Shown one piece after another: positions 34,769 to 43,484 of a stretch of DNA of 64,000 nucleotides. The position numbers and the translations under genes were made by a program. The stretch's first letter is position 1. Each line of letters opens with the position of its first letter. The notes beneath the pieces were generated by a model. That model was not told the origin of the DNA. It was given only the letters and a program-made list of their open reading frames with translations, and searched no databases. Source of the DNA: an uncultured Alphaproteobacteria bacterium (GTDB lineage: Bacteria; Pseudomonadota; Alphaproteobacteria; Puniceispirillales; Puniceispirillaceae); contig CALEYP010000003.1 of assembly GCA_937924895.1 (NCBI GenBank), positions 1-64,000 of the forward strand, given 5' to 3'.

Positions 34769-34921
34769 ATGGCTGAGGCATCCTTTCCAGCCATAGCCTC
34801 GTCTGAGGCCCATTCTTTCTATCGTTTATGCGCAAGCGCCCCACGTGCCGCGCTATATTGCCTGCGTCATTATCTGTCACGTTACGCTAGCAAGAGACAA
34901 GACGCTATAAGGTTTCACTGA
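34769..34921 (+). CDS. Possible 50-residue small protein (unrecognised)
   Basis: An ATG-initiated frame of 50 residues begins MAEASFPAIASSEAHSFY and has a basic, Tyr/Arg-rich second half. It occupies the gap upstream of the VTT gene, on the opposite strand. There is no good Shine-Dalgarno and I recognise no family. It may be chance; the gap is also likely to hold the promoter for the minus-strand operon. Confidence 0.2.
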   Translation: MAEASFPAIASSEAHSFYRLCASAPRAALYCLRHYLSRYASKRQDAIRFH

Positions 34922-34928
34922 TCGCAAA

Positions 34929-34966
34929 GGGGGGACGAGAGGGGCGTGCGGGGATGGGGCGGCGGG
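34929..34966 (+). other. G-quadruplex motif on + strand / C-rich tract 3' of hemH
   Basis: G runs of 6, 4, 4 and 4 are separated by loops of 6, 5 and 2 bases, with a fifth GGG close by. This satisfies a four-tetrad intramolecular quadruplex pattern. On the minus strand it reads as a long C-rich, G-poor tract 33 bases after the hemH stop, which resembles a Rho loading (rut) site. Confidence 0.6.
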
Positions 34967-34998
34967 CTGAGTATAATCCTACTCAACCCTATTGCATT

Positions 34999-36045
34999 TT
35001 ATAACTCTACCCAGCCAGCGAGGTTTTCACGTGCGATCTGTTCAATGACTTTCATGCCATGGTCGCTATCATTGAGGCAGGGGATATAGTTGAAGGTGCC
35101 ACCGCCAGCTTCGTGGAATTCTTCCTGACCTTCTAGGGCTAGTTCTTCTAATGTCTCAAGGCAATCAGCGCTAAAGCCAGGCGCCATTAAGGCAAGATGC
35201 CCTACTTTTTCCTCACCAAATCGCTCTAATGTCTCATCCGTATAGGGCTGTAGCCACGGCTCACGACCAAAGCGAGATTGGAAGCTGACAAAGAATTTCT
35301 CTTCTGGCCAATTTAACTCTTCTCTGACGAGCCGCGCGGTCTTCATGCAATGGCAGTGATAGGGATCACCTTGTGCAAAATAACGCTGCGGAATCCCATG
35401 AAAAGATAACTGCAGCATATCTGGATCGCCATGGTCTGCTTGGAAGTCGCGGAAGCTATCAGCCAGCGCCTTAATATAGACAGGATGGTCATGATAGGCT
35501 GGTGCGGTACGAATAGCAGGCTGCCATCTTTGTTTAAGCGCCCAGCGATACACTTCATCATTCACCGTTGCGGTTGTTGAGGCGGCATATTGCGGATAAA
35601 GAGGGATGATAACAAAACGATTGCAGCCCGCAGCACGCATCGCTTCTAGGCGTGATTCAATCGAAGGATTGCCATAGCGCATGGCATAATCCACCATGAG
35701 GTCATCACGGCCATCGCCTTCAGCCCCGAACCGCTTGGCTAAATGTTCGGCTTGTAATCTTGTATATTTGCGTAACGGAGATCCATCTTCATCATCCAGC
35801 CAAATGCGCGCATAGGCGTCACCAGATTTGCGAGGACGAATATTGAGGATGATAAGATTTAGAATGAGCCACCATAACAGACGAGGCACTTCAACAACGC
35901 GCTTATCTGACAAAAACTCTTTCAAATAACGGCGCATTGATGGGGTGTCAGTGCCATCTGGTGTTCCTAGATTAACAAGTAAGAGGCCTGTTTTGGCATG
36001 ACGTGGCCATTGCGGATGGTCCGCAGGCATTTGTTTCACAGACAT
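34999..36045 (-). CDS. hemH: Ferrochelatase
   Basis: This 348-residue enzyme inserts iron into protoporphyrin IX. The family start GLLLVNLGTPD, the segment IIPLYPQYAASTTA, the catalytic LQLSFHGIPQRY (the conserved His) and SFQSRFGREPWLQPYT are all present. It follows hemA on the same strand with a 53-base gap, giving first and last haem enzymes in one unit. Confidence 0.96.
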   Translation of the reverse strand: MSVKQMPADHPQWPRHAKTGLLLVNLGTPDGTDTPSMRRYLKEFLSDKRVVEVPRLLWWLILNLIILNIRPRKSGDAYARIWLDDEDGSPLRKYTRLQAEHLAKRFGAEGDGRDDLMVDYAMRYGNPSIESRLEAMRAAGCNRFVIIPLYPQYAASTTATVNDEVYRWALKQRWQPAIRTAPAYHDHPVYIKALADSFRDFQADHGDPDMLQLSFHGIPQRYFAQGDPYHCHCMKTARLVREELNWPEEKFFVSFQSRFGREPWLQPYTDETLERFGEEKVGHLALMAPGFSADCLETLEELALEGQEEFHEAGGGTFNYIPCLNDSDHGMKVIEQIARENLAGWVEL

Positions 36046-36098
36046 GATATCACCCTTTGATACTCAGATTTCATCAAGACTGACACCAATCTAGTGCG

Positions 36099-37346
36099 TT
36101 ATCCGAAATTGGCTATGGCTTTTTTGTCAGCAATGTGGTGGAGACTTGGTGGATTGACGCGGTGGAAAACCTCAGTCAAGGCAGAGACAAGCTTATTCAG
36201 CATCTCATCAGTATGGAGCGGGCCTGGCGTAATGCGCAACCGCTCAGTCCCTCTGGGTACTGTAGGATAGTTAATCGGCTGAATATAAAGGTTATAGTCC
36301 TGCAGCAATGTCCAAGAGATTTCAGAGCATTGCGAGGCATCACCAACCATTACTGGCACAATATGGGTCGTTGACGGCAAAGCGGGTAAACCGGCCTCAG
36401 CGAGCATCTGTTTAAGCTTTCCGGCTTGTTCTTGCTGGCGGTCTCGCTCTTGGCTGCTATAGCGCAGATGACGAACCGATGCCAATGCCGCTTCTGCGAG
36501 GGCAGGGGGCATCGCGGTAGTGAAAATAAATCCAGAACCAAAACCACGAATGGCGTCACAAATCGCATCACTAGCGGCTATATAGCCGCCCATCGCGCCA
36601 TAGGCCTTGCCAAAGGTGCCTTGGATGATATCAATTCGGTCAGCTACGCCATCACGCTGGGCAACACCGCCACCTTGGGCACCATACATGCCAACTGCAT
36701 GAACTTCATCTAAATAAGTCATCGCATTATAGCGACGTGCCAAGGCCGCAATCTCTGCGATAGGTGATGTATCACCATCCATTGAATAGACAGATTCAAA
36801 GATAATTAATTTGTGGCGTTCGCGCGGTTGTGCAGCGAGTAGTTCCTCTAAATGAGCCAAATCATTATGACGGAAAATGGCTTTATCTGTTCTGGCATAG
36901 CGGATGCCGGAAATGATAGAGGCATGGTTCATAGAATCAGACAAAACGAGCGGGTCATCAAGCATTGATAATAATGCTGAAATGCTTGCCTCATTGGCGA
37001 CATAGCCTGATGTGAAGACTAGCGCTCTCTCTTTGCCATGCACTTCAGATAGCTCTTTTTCAAGCGCTACAATAGAAGAGGAGGTGCCTGAGATATTGCG
37101 TGTGCCACCAGCTCCTGTGCCATGTTCTTTGACAGATGCGCTCATTGCGTCAATCGCGTGAGCGGATTGTCCCATGCCGAGATAATCATTGGAACACCAT
37201 ACTGTGACTTGGCGCTCGCCGCTTTCACTGTGCCAAGTGGCATAGGGATGGCTGCCTGCCTTGCGCTCTAGTTCCACAAAATAGCGATAGCGATTTTCCG
37301 CTTTCAGCTTATCAATATGGCTTGCGATGAGTGATTGATAATCCAA
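36099..37346 (-). CDS. hemA: 5-aminolevulinate synthase
   Basis: This PLP enzyme of 415 residues condenses glycine and succinyl-CoA (C4 pathway, typical of alphaproteobacteria). It shows WCSNDYLGMG, GTGAGGTRNISGT, YLDEVHAVGMYG and the PLP Lys in GTFGKAYGAMGG. The best start is TTG at 37346: GGGGA lies 5 bases before it and it gives the normal MDYQSL N-terminus. GTG at 37358 is the alternative. Confidence 0.94.
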   Translation of the reverse strand: MDYQSLIASHIDKLKAENRYRYFVELERKAGSHPYATWHSESGERQVTVWCSNDYLGMGQSAHAIDAMSASVKEHGTGAGGTRNISGTSSSIVALEKELSEVHGKERALVFTSGYVANEASISALLSMLDDPLVLSDSMNHASIISGIRYARTDKAIFRHNDLAHLEELLAAQPRERHKLIIFESVYSMDGDTSPIAEIAALARRYNAMTYLDEVHAVGMYGAQGGGVAQRDGVADRIDIIQGTFGKAYGAMGGYIAASDAICDAIRGFGSGFIFTTAMPPALAEAALASVRHLRYSSQERDRQQEQAGKLKQMLAEAGLPALPSTTHIVPVMVGDASQCSEISWTLLQDYNLYIQPINYPTVPRGTERLRITPGPLHTDEMLNKLVSALTEVFHRVNPPSLHHIADKKAIANFG

Positions 37347-37483
37347 TCTATTCCCCACTATTCAATGGCCGGTATGTCCATATCGCGGTCCCACACATAC
37401 CAAGCCTGGCCCGATTAGCGCCAGCATAACACAGATTTTGCCCTTCATAGCGCAATTTAGTGACATATGCGAATTAAAATAGA

Positions 37484-37518
37484 TGTGACAAAAAGAAGCG
37501 TGGCCTCTCTTTGTCACA
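37484..37518 (-). terminator. Large hairpin between fdsA and hemA
   Basis: Two 13-base arms, TGTGACAAAAAGA and TCTCTTTGTCACA, pair with a single mismatch around a 9-base loop. It begins 19 bases after the fdsA stop on the minus strand and is followed by TCTATTTT, so termination of the fds operon is likely. The TGTGAC...GTCACA symmetry also resembles a CRP/FNR-type half-site pair, though the spacing is too wide for one. Confidence 0.6.
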
Positions 37519-37536
37519 ATCTCGTTTGTGAACAAC

Positions 37537-40305
37537 TTATTCTGCTGCTTCAACGCTTTCTGCCATTGATAGGCGCGCCGCTGAGAATTTCAGCTCTGGA
37601 ATTTTGCCATAAGGGTCCAAGGCGGGGTTTGTTAGCATGTTCGCTGGTGCTTCTGTAAAGCAGAATGGAACAAAAATCATACCAGCTGGCAGGTTCGGGT
37701 CCATACGCGCCGCCAATTCAATGCGACCTCTGCGTGTTTCCACAGCTATCATATCACCGCCCTTGGCAGAGAGCGTTTCAAGATCATCTGGGCTGATATG
37801 CACTTCGGCCGTCGGCTCAAGTGCATCTAGCACAGTCGCGCGTCTTGTCATTGAACCTGTGTGCCAATGCTCAAGCAGACGTCCCGTTGACATGATGATT
37901 GGGAAGTCAGCGTCTGGTTGTTCATCTGGTGGCAAAATGTCCGCTGGTGTCATGCGCCCGCGCCCAGAAGCTGTTGGGAACGCGTCACCAAAGATAATAT
38001 CACGACCTTCTGATTCTTCATCTGCACAAGGATAGGTCACCGCATCTTCGCGCTCTAATCTGTCCCAGCTAATGCCAGTAAGAGACGGCATGACCATGCG
38101 CATTTCGCCAAAAATATCTTTGGGATGCGTATAAGACCAGTTCAGTCCCATACGATTCGCAATTTCTTGGATGATCCACCAATCTTGTTGCGCGTCACCA
38201 GGGGGTTGAACCGCTTGTCTGCCTAATTGCACACGTCTGTCAGTGTTTGTGACTGTTCCTGTTTTTTCAGGGAAGGCAGAGGCTGGCAATATAACATCAG
38301 CAAATGCCGCTGTTTCTGTCATGAAAATATCTTGCACCACAAGATGATCAAGATTAGCAAGCGCTGCTCTGGCATGGGTTTGGTCAGGGTCTGACATGGC
38401 CGGGTTTTCACCCATAATATACATGGCTTTGATTGTGCCATCATATGCCGCATCTGTAATCTCAACCACAGTTAGGCCCCGATTAGGATCAAGTTCAGTG
38501 CCCCAGAATGACTCATATTTGGCGCGTGTTTCAGGGTCTGTCACAGGCTTATAGTCAGGGAAGAACATCGGGATAAGACCTGCATCAGATGCGCCTTGCA
38601 CGTTATTCTGACCACGTAGCGGGTGCAGACCAGCACCAGGGTGGCCCACATTCCCAGTGAGAAGCGCCAGCGAGATCAAACATCTGGCATTATCAGTCTC
38701 ATGCGTATGCTTAGACACGCCCATACCCCATAAAATAATACAAGCTTTGGCATTGGCATAAGTCCTGGCCGTGCTACGGATAACATCAGGGTCGATACCA
38801 CAGATTGGGCTCATCGCTTCAGGTGATGTCGCAGCTGTGGCTGCTTTGAGATCTTCAAACCCTTCTGTATGCTCCTCAATATAGCTCTCATCATAGAGGC
38901 CTTCTGCAATAATCACATGGATCATCGCATTCAATAACGCCACATCAGATCCAGGCGTGAAATTCAATGAGGCTGTGGCATAGCGATCAAGGGCTTGTCC
39001 ACGAGGATCCATCACAAACAAATCGGCTCCTCTTTGCGCCGCATTTTTAATGAATGTTGCAGCTACAGGATGGTTCACTGTGGGGTTGGATCCGATCACA
39101 ATAATTACATCAGAATATTGGCATTGTGAAAATGAGGCTGTCACAGCACCAGAGCCAATATTTTCAATCAAAGCAGCCACAGATGAGGCATGACAAAGAC
39201 GTGTACAATGGTCCACATTATTTGTCTTAAAGCCTGTCCGTACTAGCTTTTGCACTAGATAGGCTTCTTCATTTGACCCTTTTGCAGACCCAAAGCCAGA
39301 CATGGCTGAGGGGCCATGATCAGCGAGAACCTGATTCAAACCACCTGCTGCTTTATCTAAGGCCTCTTCCCAGCTTGCTTCTCTGAAATGTGTCAGAGGG
39401 TTCATTGGATCAAATGGCAATGATTCAGATTTTGGTACATCTTCCCGGCGGATAAGTGGCTTTGTCAGGCGCTCTGGATTGTCGATATAATCAAACCCAT
39501 AGCGTCCCTTCACACAGAGACGCCCCTGATTGGCAGGGCCTTGCTTGCCAACAACAGACGTGATTTTCTCATCAGTGATGTTAAAGGTTAGCTGGCAGCC
39601 CACACCGCAATAGGGGCAAACCGAATCCACTTGTCTGTCAGGTGTGATGGCGAGCTTTTGACTATCATCCAGAACCGTTTTTGGCATCAAAGCGCCGGTG
39701 GGGCAGGCTTGCACACATTCACCACATCCTACACAAGTTGACGCGCCCATATCATCGCCAAAATCAAAAACGATATGCGCATCAGCACCACGGCCAGCAA
39801 GTCCAATCACGTCATTCACCTGCACTTCTCGGCAGGCACGCACACATAAATTACACTGAATGCAAGCATCCATATTGACCGCAATGGCGGGATGAGAGCT
39901 ATCAGCCTCTGGTGAGAAAGAGGCGGGGAAACGGCTATCTTCAACCTCTTGTGCATCGGCAAATTGCCATAACTGACTTTGCGGGTCATGCGCAGCCTCT
40001 TTTGGTGGTTGGTCAGATACCAATAATTCCATCACCATTTTACGGGCTGTCTCTGCGCGGGTTGTCGCTGTTTTTACAACCATACCATCTGTTGGCTTGC
40101 GTAAACAGGAGGCGGCAAGAACACGTTCACCTTCGATTTCCACCATACAAGCACGGCAATTACCATCCGCGCGATAGCTGTCATCATCCTTATAGCAAAG
40201 ATGCGGGATGTCTGTGCCTTCACTCTTGGCAATTTGCCAGATGCTCTTATCAGCATCAGCTTTGACTATTTTACCATCAAGCTCAAATTCAACAAATTTT
40301 GTCAT
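37537..40305 (-). CDS. fdsA: NAD-dependent formate dehydrogenase, alpha (catalytic) subunit
   Basis: This 922-residue molybdenum enzyme oxidises formate to CO2. In order: an N-terminal [2Fe-2S] ferredoxin domain (CYKDDDSYRADGNCRAC), a His-Cys type and two [4Fe-4S] clusters (CIQCNLCVRAC; CVGCGECVQACPTGAL), one more cluster (CPYCGVGC) and the MGD domains. The metal ligand is Cys, in VDHCTRLCHASSV, not selenocysteine. It needs FdhD and MobA, both encoded at 23.6-25.1 kb. It follows the diaphorase subunit gene by 5 bases. Confidence 0.94.
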   Translation of the reverse strand: MTKFVEFELDGKIVKADADKSIWQIAKSEGTDIPHLCYKDDDSYRADGNCRACMVEIEGERVLAASCLRKPTDGMVVKTATTRAETARKMVMELLVSDQPPKEAAHDPQSQLWQFADAQEVEDSRFPASFSPEADSSHPAIAVNMDACIQCNLCVRACREVQVNDVIGLAGRGADAHIVFDFGDDMGASTCVGCGECVQACPTGALMPKTVLDDSQKLAITPDRQVDSVCPYCGVGCQLTFNITDEKITSVVGKQGPANQGRLCVKGRYGFDYIDNPERLTKPLIRREDVPKSESLPFDPMNPLTHFREASWEEALDKAAGGLNQVLADHGPSAMSGFGSAKGSNEEAYLVQKLVRTGFKTNNVDHCTRLCHASSVAALIENIGSGAVTASFSQCQYSDVIIVIGSNPTVNHPVAATFIKNAAQRGADLFVMDPRGQALDRYATASLNFTPGSDVALLNAMIHVIIAEGLYDESYIEEHTEGFEDLKAATAATSPEAMSPICGIDPDVIRSTARTYANAKACIILWGMGVSKHTHETDNARCLISLALLTGNVGHPGAGLHPLRGQNNVQGASDAGLIPMFFPDYKPVTDPETRAKYESFWGTELDPNRGLTVVEITDAAYDGTIKAMYIMGENPAMSDPDQTHARAALANLDHLVVQDIFMTETAAFADVILPASAFPEKTGTVTNTDRRVQLGRQAVQPPGDAQQDWWIIQEIANRMGLNWSYTHPKDIFGEMRMVMPSLTGISWDRLEREDAVTYPCADEESEGRDIIFGDAFPTASGRGRMTPADILPPDEQPDADFPIIMSTGRLLEHWHTGSMTRRATVLDALEPTAEVHISPDDLETLSAKGGDMIAVETRRGRIELAARMDPNLPAGMIFVPFCFTEAPANMLTNPALDPYGKIPELKFSAARLSMAESVEAAE

Positions 40306-40310
40306 TGTCT

Positions 40311-42038
40311 TTACGCCTTATCTGTCATCGCTGGAGAGATGGTTGGCACATCTTCAGGGAAATGTTTCATCACGGATGTAAGAGGGTTAGAGGCCGCTTG
40401 ACCGAGGCCGCAAATAGACGCATCGGCCATAGTCTGTGATAGCTCGCCAAGCAAGGCTGTATCAACCTGCGGCTGGCTCATCAGCATTACAGCTTTTTCT
40501 GTGCCATTGCGGCAAGGTGTACATTGGCCGCATGATTCATGTTTGAAGAATTGCATCAGGTTTAAGGCGGCATCCCACATATTATCGTGGTCTGAGAGAA
40601 CCACCACCGCATGCGAGCCGACAAAACAACCTTCTTCGGCCAATTGACCGCCAAAATCGAGCGGGATATCTGCCTTAGAGGCTGGCAAAATGCCACCTGA
40701 GGCGCCACCTGGCAGATAACCTTTGAAGTGATGACCATCAGCCATGCCGCCACAAAGGGCGATTAACTCGGCAACAGTGCTACCGGCAGGTGCTTTCACT
40801 AATCCCGGTTTAGCAACGCGGCCAGATACGGAATAAGTCCGGAACCCAGGATGGTCTGCGCTGCCTTGTTCATTGAACCAATCAGCCCCTTTTTCAACAA
40901 TGTCACGGATCCAGAATAAGGTTTCGACATTATTCACCAATGTTGGGCGTCCGAATAGTCCGACCTCAGCCACATAAGGAGGGCGTTGGCGCGGAATACC
41001 TCGTTTCCCTTCGATTGATTCGATCATTGCGGATTCTTCACCGCATATATAAGCGCCAGCGCCGCGACGCAGCTCAACTACCGTATGGTCATCAAGGCCA
41101 GCTGCGTGAACCTTTGCCAATTCTTCTTTTAAAAGCGCGAGAATTTCAGGATATTCGTCACGCATATAGATATAGCAATAGTTGATACCAGAGCTTGCTC
41201 CGGCAATCAAAATGCCTTCGATCATGCGGTGCGGGTCTGTTGTGAGGTAAAACCGGTCTTTGAATGTGCCAGGCTCACCCTCATCGCCATTGACTGCCAT
41301 CAAACGTGGGCCGTCATAGCCAGAAACAATGGACCATTTACGTCCTGTCGGGAAGCCAGCACCACCCAAGCCGCGCAAAGCAGAGGAAGATAGCGCGCCA
41401 ATGATGTCAGCGCCTGTCTTTTCCCCAGATTTCAACGCTTTCAACAGCTGATACCCACCTTGGGCAACATAAGAATCAAAATCGACATAATCAGGGGTCT
41501 CATGATGCGGGGCGGGGGCTTGTGCGCGGGCCCGCAAGCTATCTGTTGTGACATGACTGACAAGGTCATGCCCATCAGCCGCTGCAGGCGCCTTATCACA
41601 AGCACCAATGCAAGGCGCTGGCACAAAGCGCACATCATCACCGGCGCTGGCCTGCAATTCAGCGAGGATGGTTTCGCCGCCCGCCATCATGCATGATAAG
41701 GATGTGCAGACACGAATGGTCCGCTTGGCAGGGGCGGTTTCTCCTTCTTTGACGAGGTCAAAATGGTCATAAAAGCTTGCCACTTCCCACACTTCCGCCA
41801 TTGGGATCTTCATCAGATGCGCGAGTGCTGCCAAATTCTCTGCTGAGAGGTGGCCATGCTCATCTTGAATGATATGCAAATATTCAATCAACATATCGCG
41901 CTGGAATGTTGCGTCAGCTAGCAAGGTTTCCACATGACGCAAAGCAGCTGGATCGGTAAGACGTCCCTTCGGTTTAAAGCGACCTTTGCGGCCTTTTTTA
42001 TGGGATGGTGTCTGGGCGTTATCAAACGAATCAGGCAT
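40311..42038 (-). CDS. fdsB: Formate dehydrogenase diaphorase subunit, fused gamma-beta (NuoE-NuoF-like)
   Basis: This 575-residue fusion passes electrons to NAD. The N-terminal part (about 25-170) is a NuoE/FdsG [2Fe-2S] thioredoxin-like domain (CTSLSCM, APCIGACDKAP). The C-terminal part is NuoF/FdsB, with the NADH/FMN region GLRGLGGAGFPTGRKW, GDEGEPGTFKDR, RGAGAYICGEESAMIESIEG, and a [4Fe-4S] site ESCGQCTPCRNGT. In many bacteria FdsG and FdsB are separate genes; here they are one. The ATG at 42038 is favoured over 42056 because GGAA lies upstream. Confidence 0.92.
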   Translation of the reverse strand: MPDSFDNAQTPSHKKGRKGRFKPKGRLTDPAALRHVETLLADATFQRDMLIEYLHIIQDEHGHLSAENLAALAHLMKIPMAEVWEVASFYDHFDLVKEGETAPAKRTIRVCTSLSCMMAGGETILAELQASAGDDVRFVPAPCIGACDKAPAAADGHDLVSHVTTDSLRARAQAPAPHHETPDYVDFDSYVAQGGYQLLKALKSGEKTGADIIGALSSSALRGLGGAGFPTGRKWSIVSGYDGPRLMAVNGDEGEPGTFKDRFYLTTDPHRMIEGILIAGASSGINYCYIYMRDEYPEILALLKEELAKVHAAGLDDHTVVELRRGAGAYICGEESAMIESIEGKRGIPRQRPPYVAEVGLFGRPTLVNNVETLFWIRDIVEKGADWFNEQGSADHPGFRTYSVSGRVAKPGLVKAPAGSTVAELIALCGGMADGHHFKGYLPGGASGGILPASKADIPLDFGGQLAEEGCFVGSHAVVVLSDHDNMWDAALNLMQFFKHESCGQCTPCRNGTEKAVMLMSQPQVDTALLGELSQTMADASICGLGQAASNPLTSVMKHFPEDVPTISPAMTDKA

Positions 42039-42120
42039 AGCGCATTTCCATATCACAGCTACGAATAATTAGGTGGCACCACCCTAGCACAAATATAAAA
42101 ATGACTATAGAATTTCTGGC

Positions 42121-42306
42121 TTAATCTGTTCTGTCACCGACAGCGATCAAATTCACATGTTCACAATTGATCATGATCTTACCCGCTTCGGGGAAATTGA
42201 CCACAACACGCATGCCCGTAATGGACTGAACTTGACCAATGCCCCATTCAGGTTTTTCAGGATGTTTCACAAATTCACCAAGGGTGAAATCCAAAAATTG
42301 CGCCAT
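42121..42306 (-). CDS. DUF3553 domain protein
   Basis: This 61-residue soluble protein has the family pattern LGEFVKHPEKPEWGIGQVQSI...VVNFPEAGKIMINCEHV, likely a small beta-barrel similar to the CarD/UvrD tail. The function is unknown. It lies alone, 82 bases upstream of the fds genes on the same strand. Confidence 0.85.
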   Translation of the reverse strand: MAQFLDFTLGEFVKHPEKPEWGIGQVQSITGMRVVVNFPEAGKIMINCEHVNLIAVGDRTD

Positions 42307-42435
42307 AAATGCCTGCCTGTGATCAAAGCTGCTAATCTCGCTCTTTGTCTATCACATCTTGAGGCCATGCGGGGCTAAAATTTTTGTGAGATGTTAGGCC
42401 TGATGACGCACAGATTGTATCTGAACGGTTTGCGC

Positions 42436-43140
42436 CTAATGAATGCTGGCGCGCCCTTCTTCTAATTCAATTAACTTATAGCCTTGACCCCATACAGTTT
42501 CGATGCGTACACCGCGCATCCCTGCAATCTTTAATTTATGGCGTAATTTACAGACAAACACATCTACGATTTTGGATTCAGGTTCATCTCTGCCGCCGTA
42601 AAGATGGCTGATGAAAGCAGATTTGCTAAGTACAGCGCCGCGACGAACCCCCAATAGATTGAGAATTTCATATTCCTTTCTTGTCAGCGCGAGGTGACGA
42701 CCATTCACACTGACTGTTTTGCGCTGCAAATCAATCATCATATTGCCGACTTCAATCTGTAAAGAATTATGACCATTGGCGCGGCGAATAATAGCTTCTA
42801 GGTGGGCAAGTAACTCGTGCTTATCAAAAGGCTTGCTCAGATACCCATCGGCACCTGCGCCAAGGGCCATGATCCGGTCATCAACAGAATTATTCCCTGA
42901 TACAACTAGGATGGGAACCAGCTGTTTTTCCTTTTTCGCGCGAATAAGGCGCGCAAGACGCGTGCCATCGCCATCTGGTAGTTTTAAATCAAGAAGCACA
43001 GCATCAATTTCATTCAGGCTAAGCTCTTCTAAGGCATCATGAATGGTTGTAGAGGCAACTGTGAAATAGCCTGCCTGTTCCAATGTCATTGAGACGGCAT
43101 CTGCCACAATAGGATCATCTTCCACCAACAAAATATTCAT
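42436..43140 (-). CDS. ctrA: Cell-cycle response regulator CtrA
   Basis: This 234-residue OmpR-type regulator has receiver acid residues near 8-9, the phosphorylated Asp51 in LLDLKLPDGDG and Lys in LSKPFDK. The DNA-binding domain contains LTRKEYEILNLLGVRRG, HLYGGRDEPESKIVDVFVCKLRHKL and IETVWGQGYKL, which are near-diagnostic of CtrA. Asp51 matches the Caulobacter position. The C-terminus ends in a short non-hydrophobic tail, unlike the Ala-Ala degron of Caulobacter CtrA. A perfect CtrA box lies 137 bases upstream. Confidence 0.93.
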   Translation of the reverse strand: MNILLVEDDPIVADAVSMTLEQAGYFTVASTTIHDALEELSLNEIDAVLLDLKLPDGDGTRLARLIRAKKEKQLVPILVVSGNNSVDDRIMALGAGADGYLSKPFDKHELLAHLEAIIRRANGHNSLQIEVGNMMIDLQRKTVSVNGRHLALTRKEYEILNLLGVRRGAVLSKSAFISHLYGGRDEPESKIVDVFVCKLRHKLKIAGMRGVRIETVWGQGYKLIELEEGRASIH

Positions 43141-43484
43141 TTAATTGCCTTTCCGATGCGTTTGAATATTTACAAAATCGCCACAACTATTGGATGTATT
43201 TCCATCCTGATGCATCATGGCTCACTTCCTCAACGATGGGTGGGATCATCTTTTCAGGCAAATCACATCTTCGTGATTAATCATTCCTTAATATTTAGGC
43301 GTTACAGACTAGTCAGAATGCAGGATTGGCATGGTAGGCTGTTATTGTCATGTTCCTGAAAAATCTAGCTTGCGCGAATAGGTGAATCTCATTACTTTTG
43401 TGCTTCACTTTTTGGACTGTCTGATTGAACCACGACGCTGATACGTTCGTATCAGCCGCTGTGCTAGGAAAAAGGAGACCATCT
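43141..43484. promoter_or_regulatory. ctrA-dksA divergent regulatory region (344 bases)
   Basis: There is no gene here. The region holds the promoters of ctrA (leftward) and dksA (rightward). It includes one perfect CtrA box (listed separately) and a GAATC (GANTC, CcrM-type methylation) site at 43384-43388. A TTG-initiated frame from 43425 is an upstream extension of dksA and is not used. Confidence 0.6.
43277..43291. promoter_or_regulatory. CtrA binding site TTAA-N7-TTAA
   Basis: TTAATCATTCCTTAA is a perfect two-half-site match to the CtrA consensus TTAA-N7-TTAA(C). It lies 137 bases upstream of the ctrA start and about 194 before dksA. It fits CtrA autoregulation, established in Caulobacter, and possible control of dksA. 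Confidence 0.72.

Noticed and set aside
43425..43484. TTG-initiated 20-residue extension of DksA
   Set aside because: The GTG at 43485 has a strong AAAGGAG at the right distance and gives the standard N-terminus.
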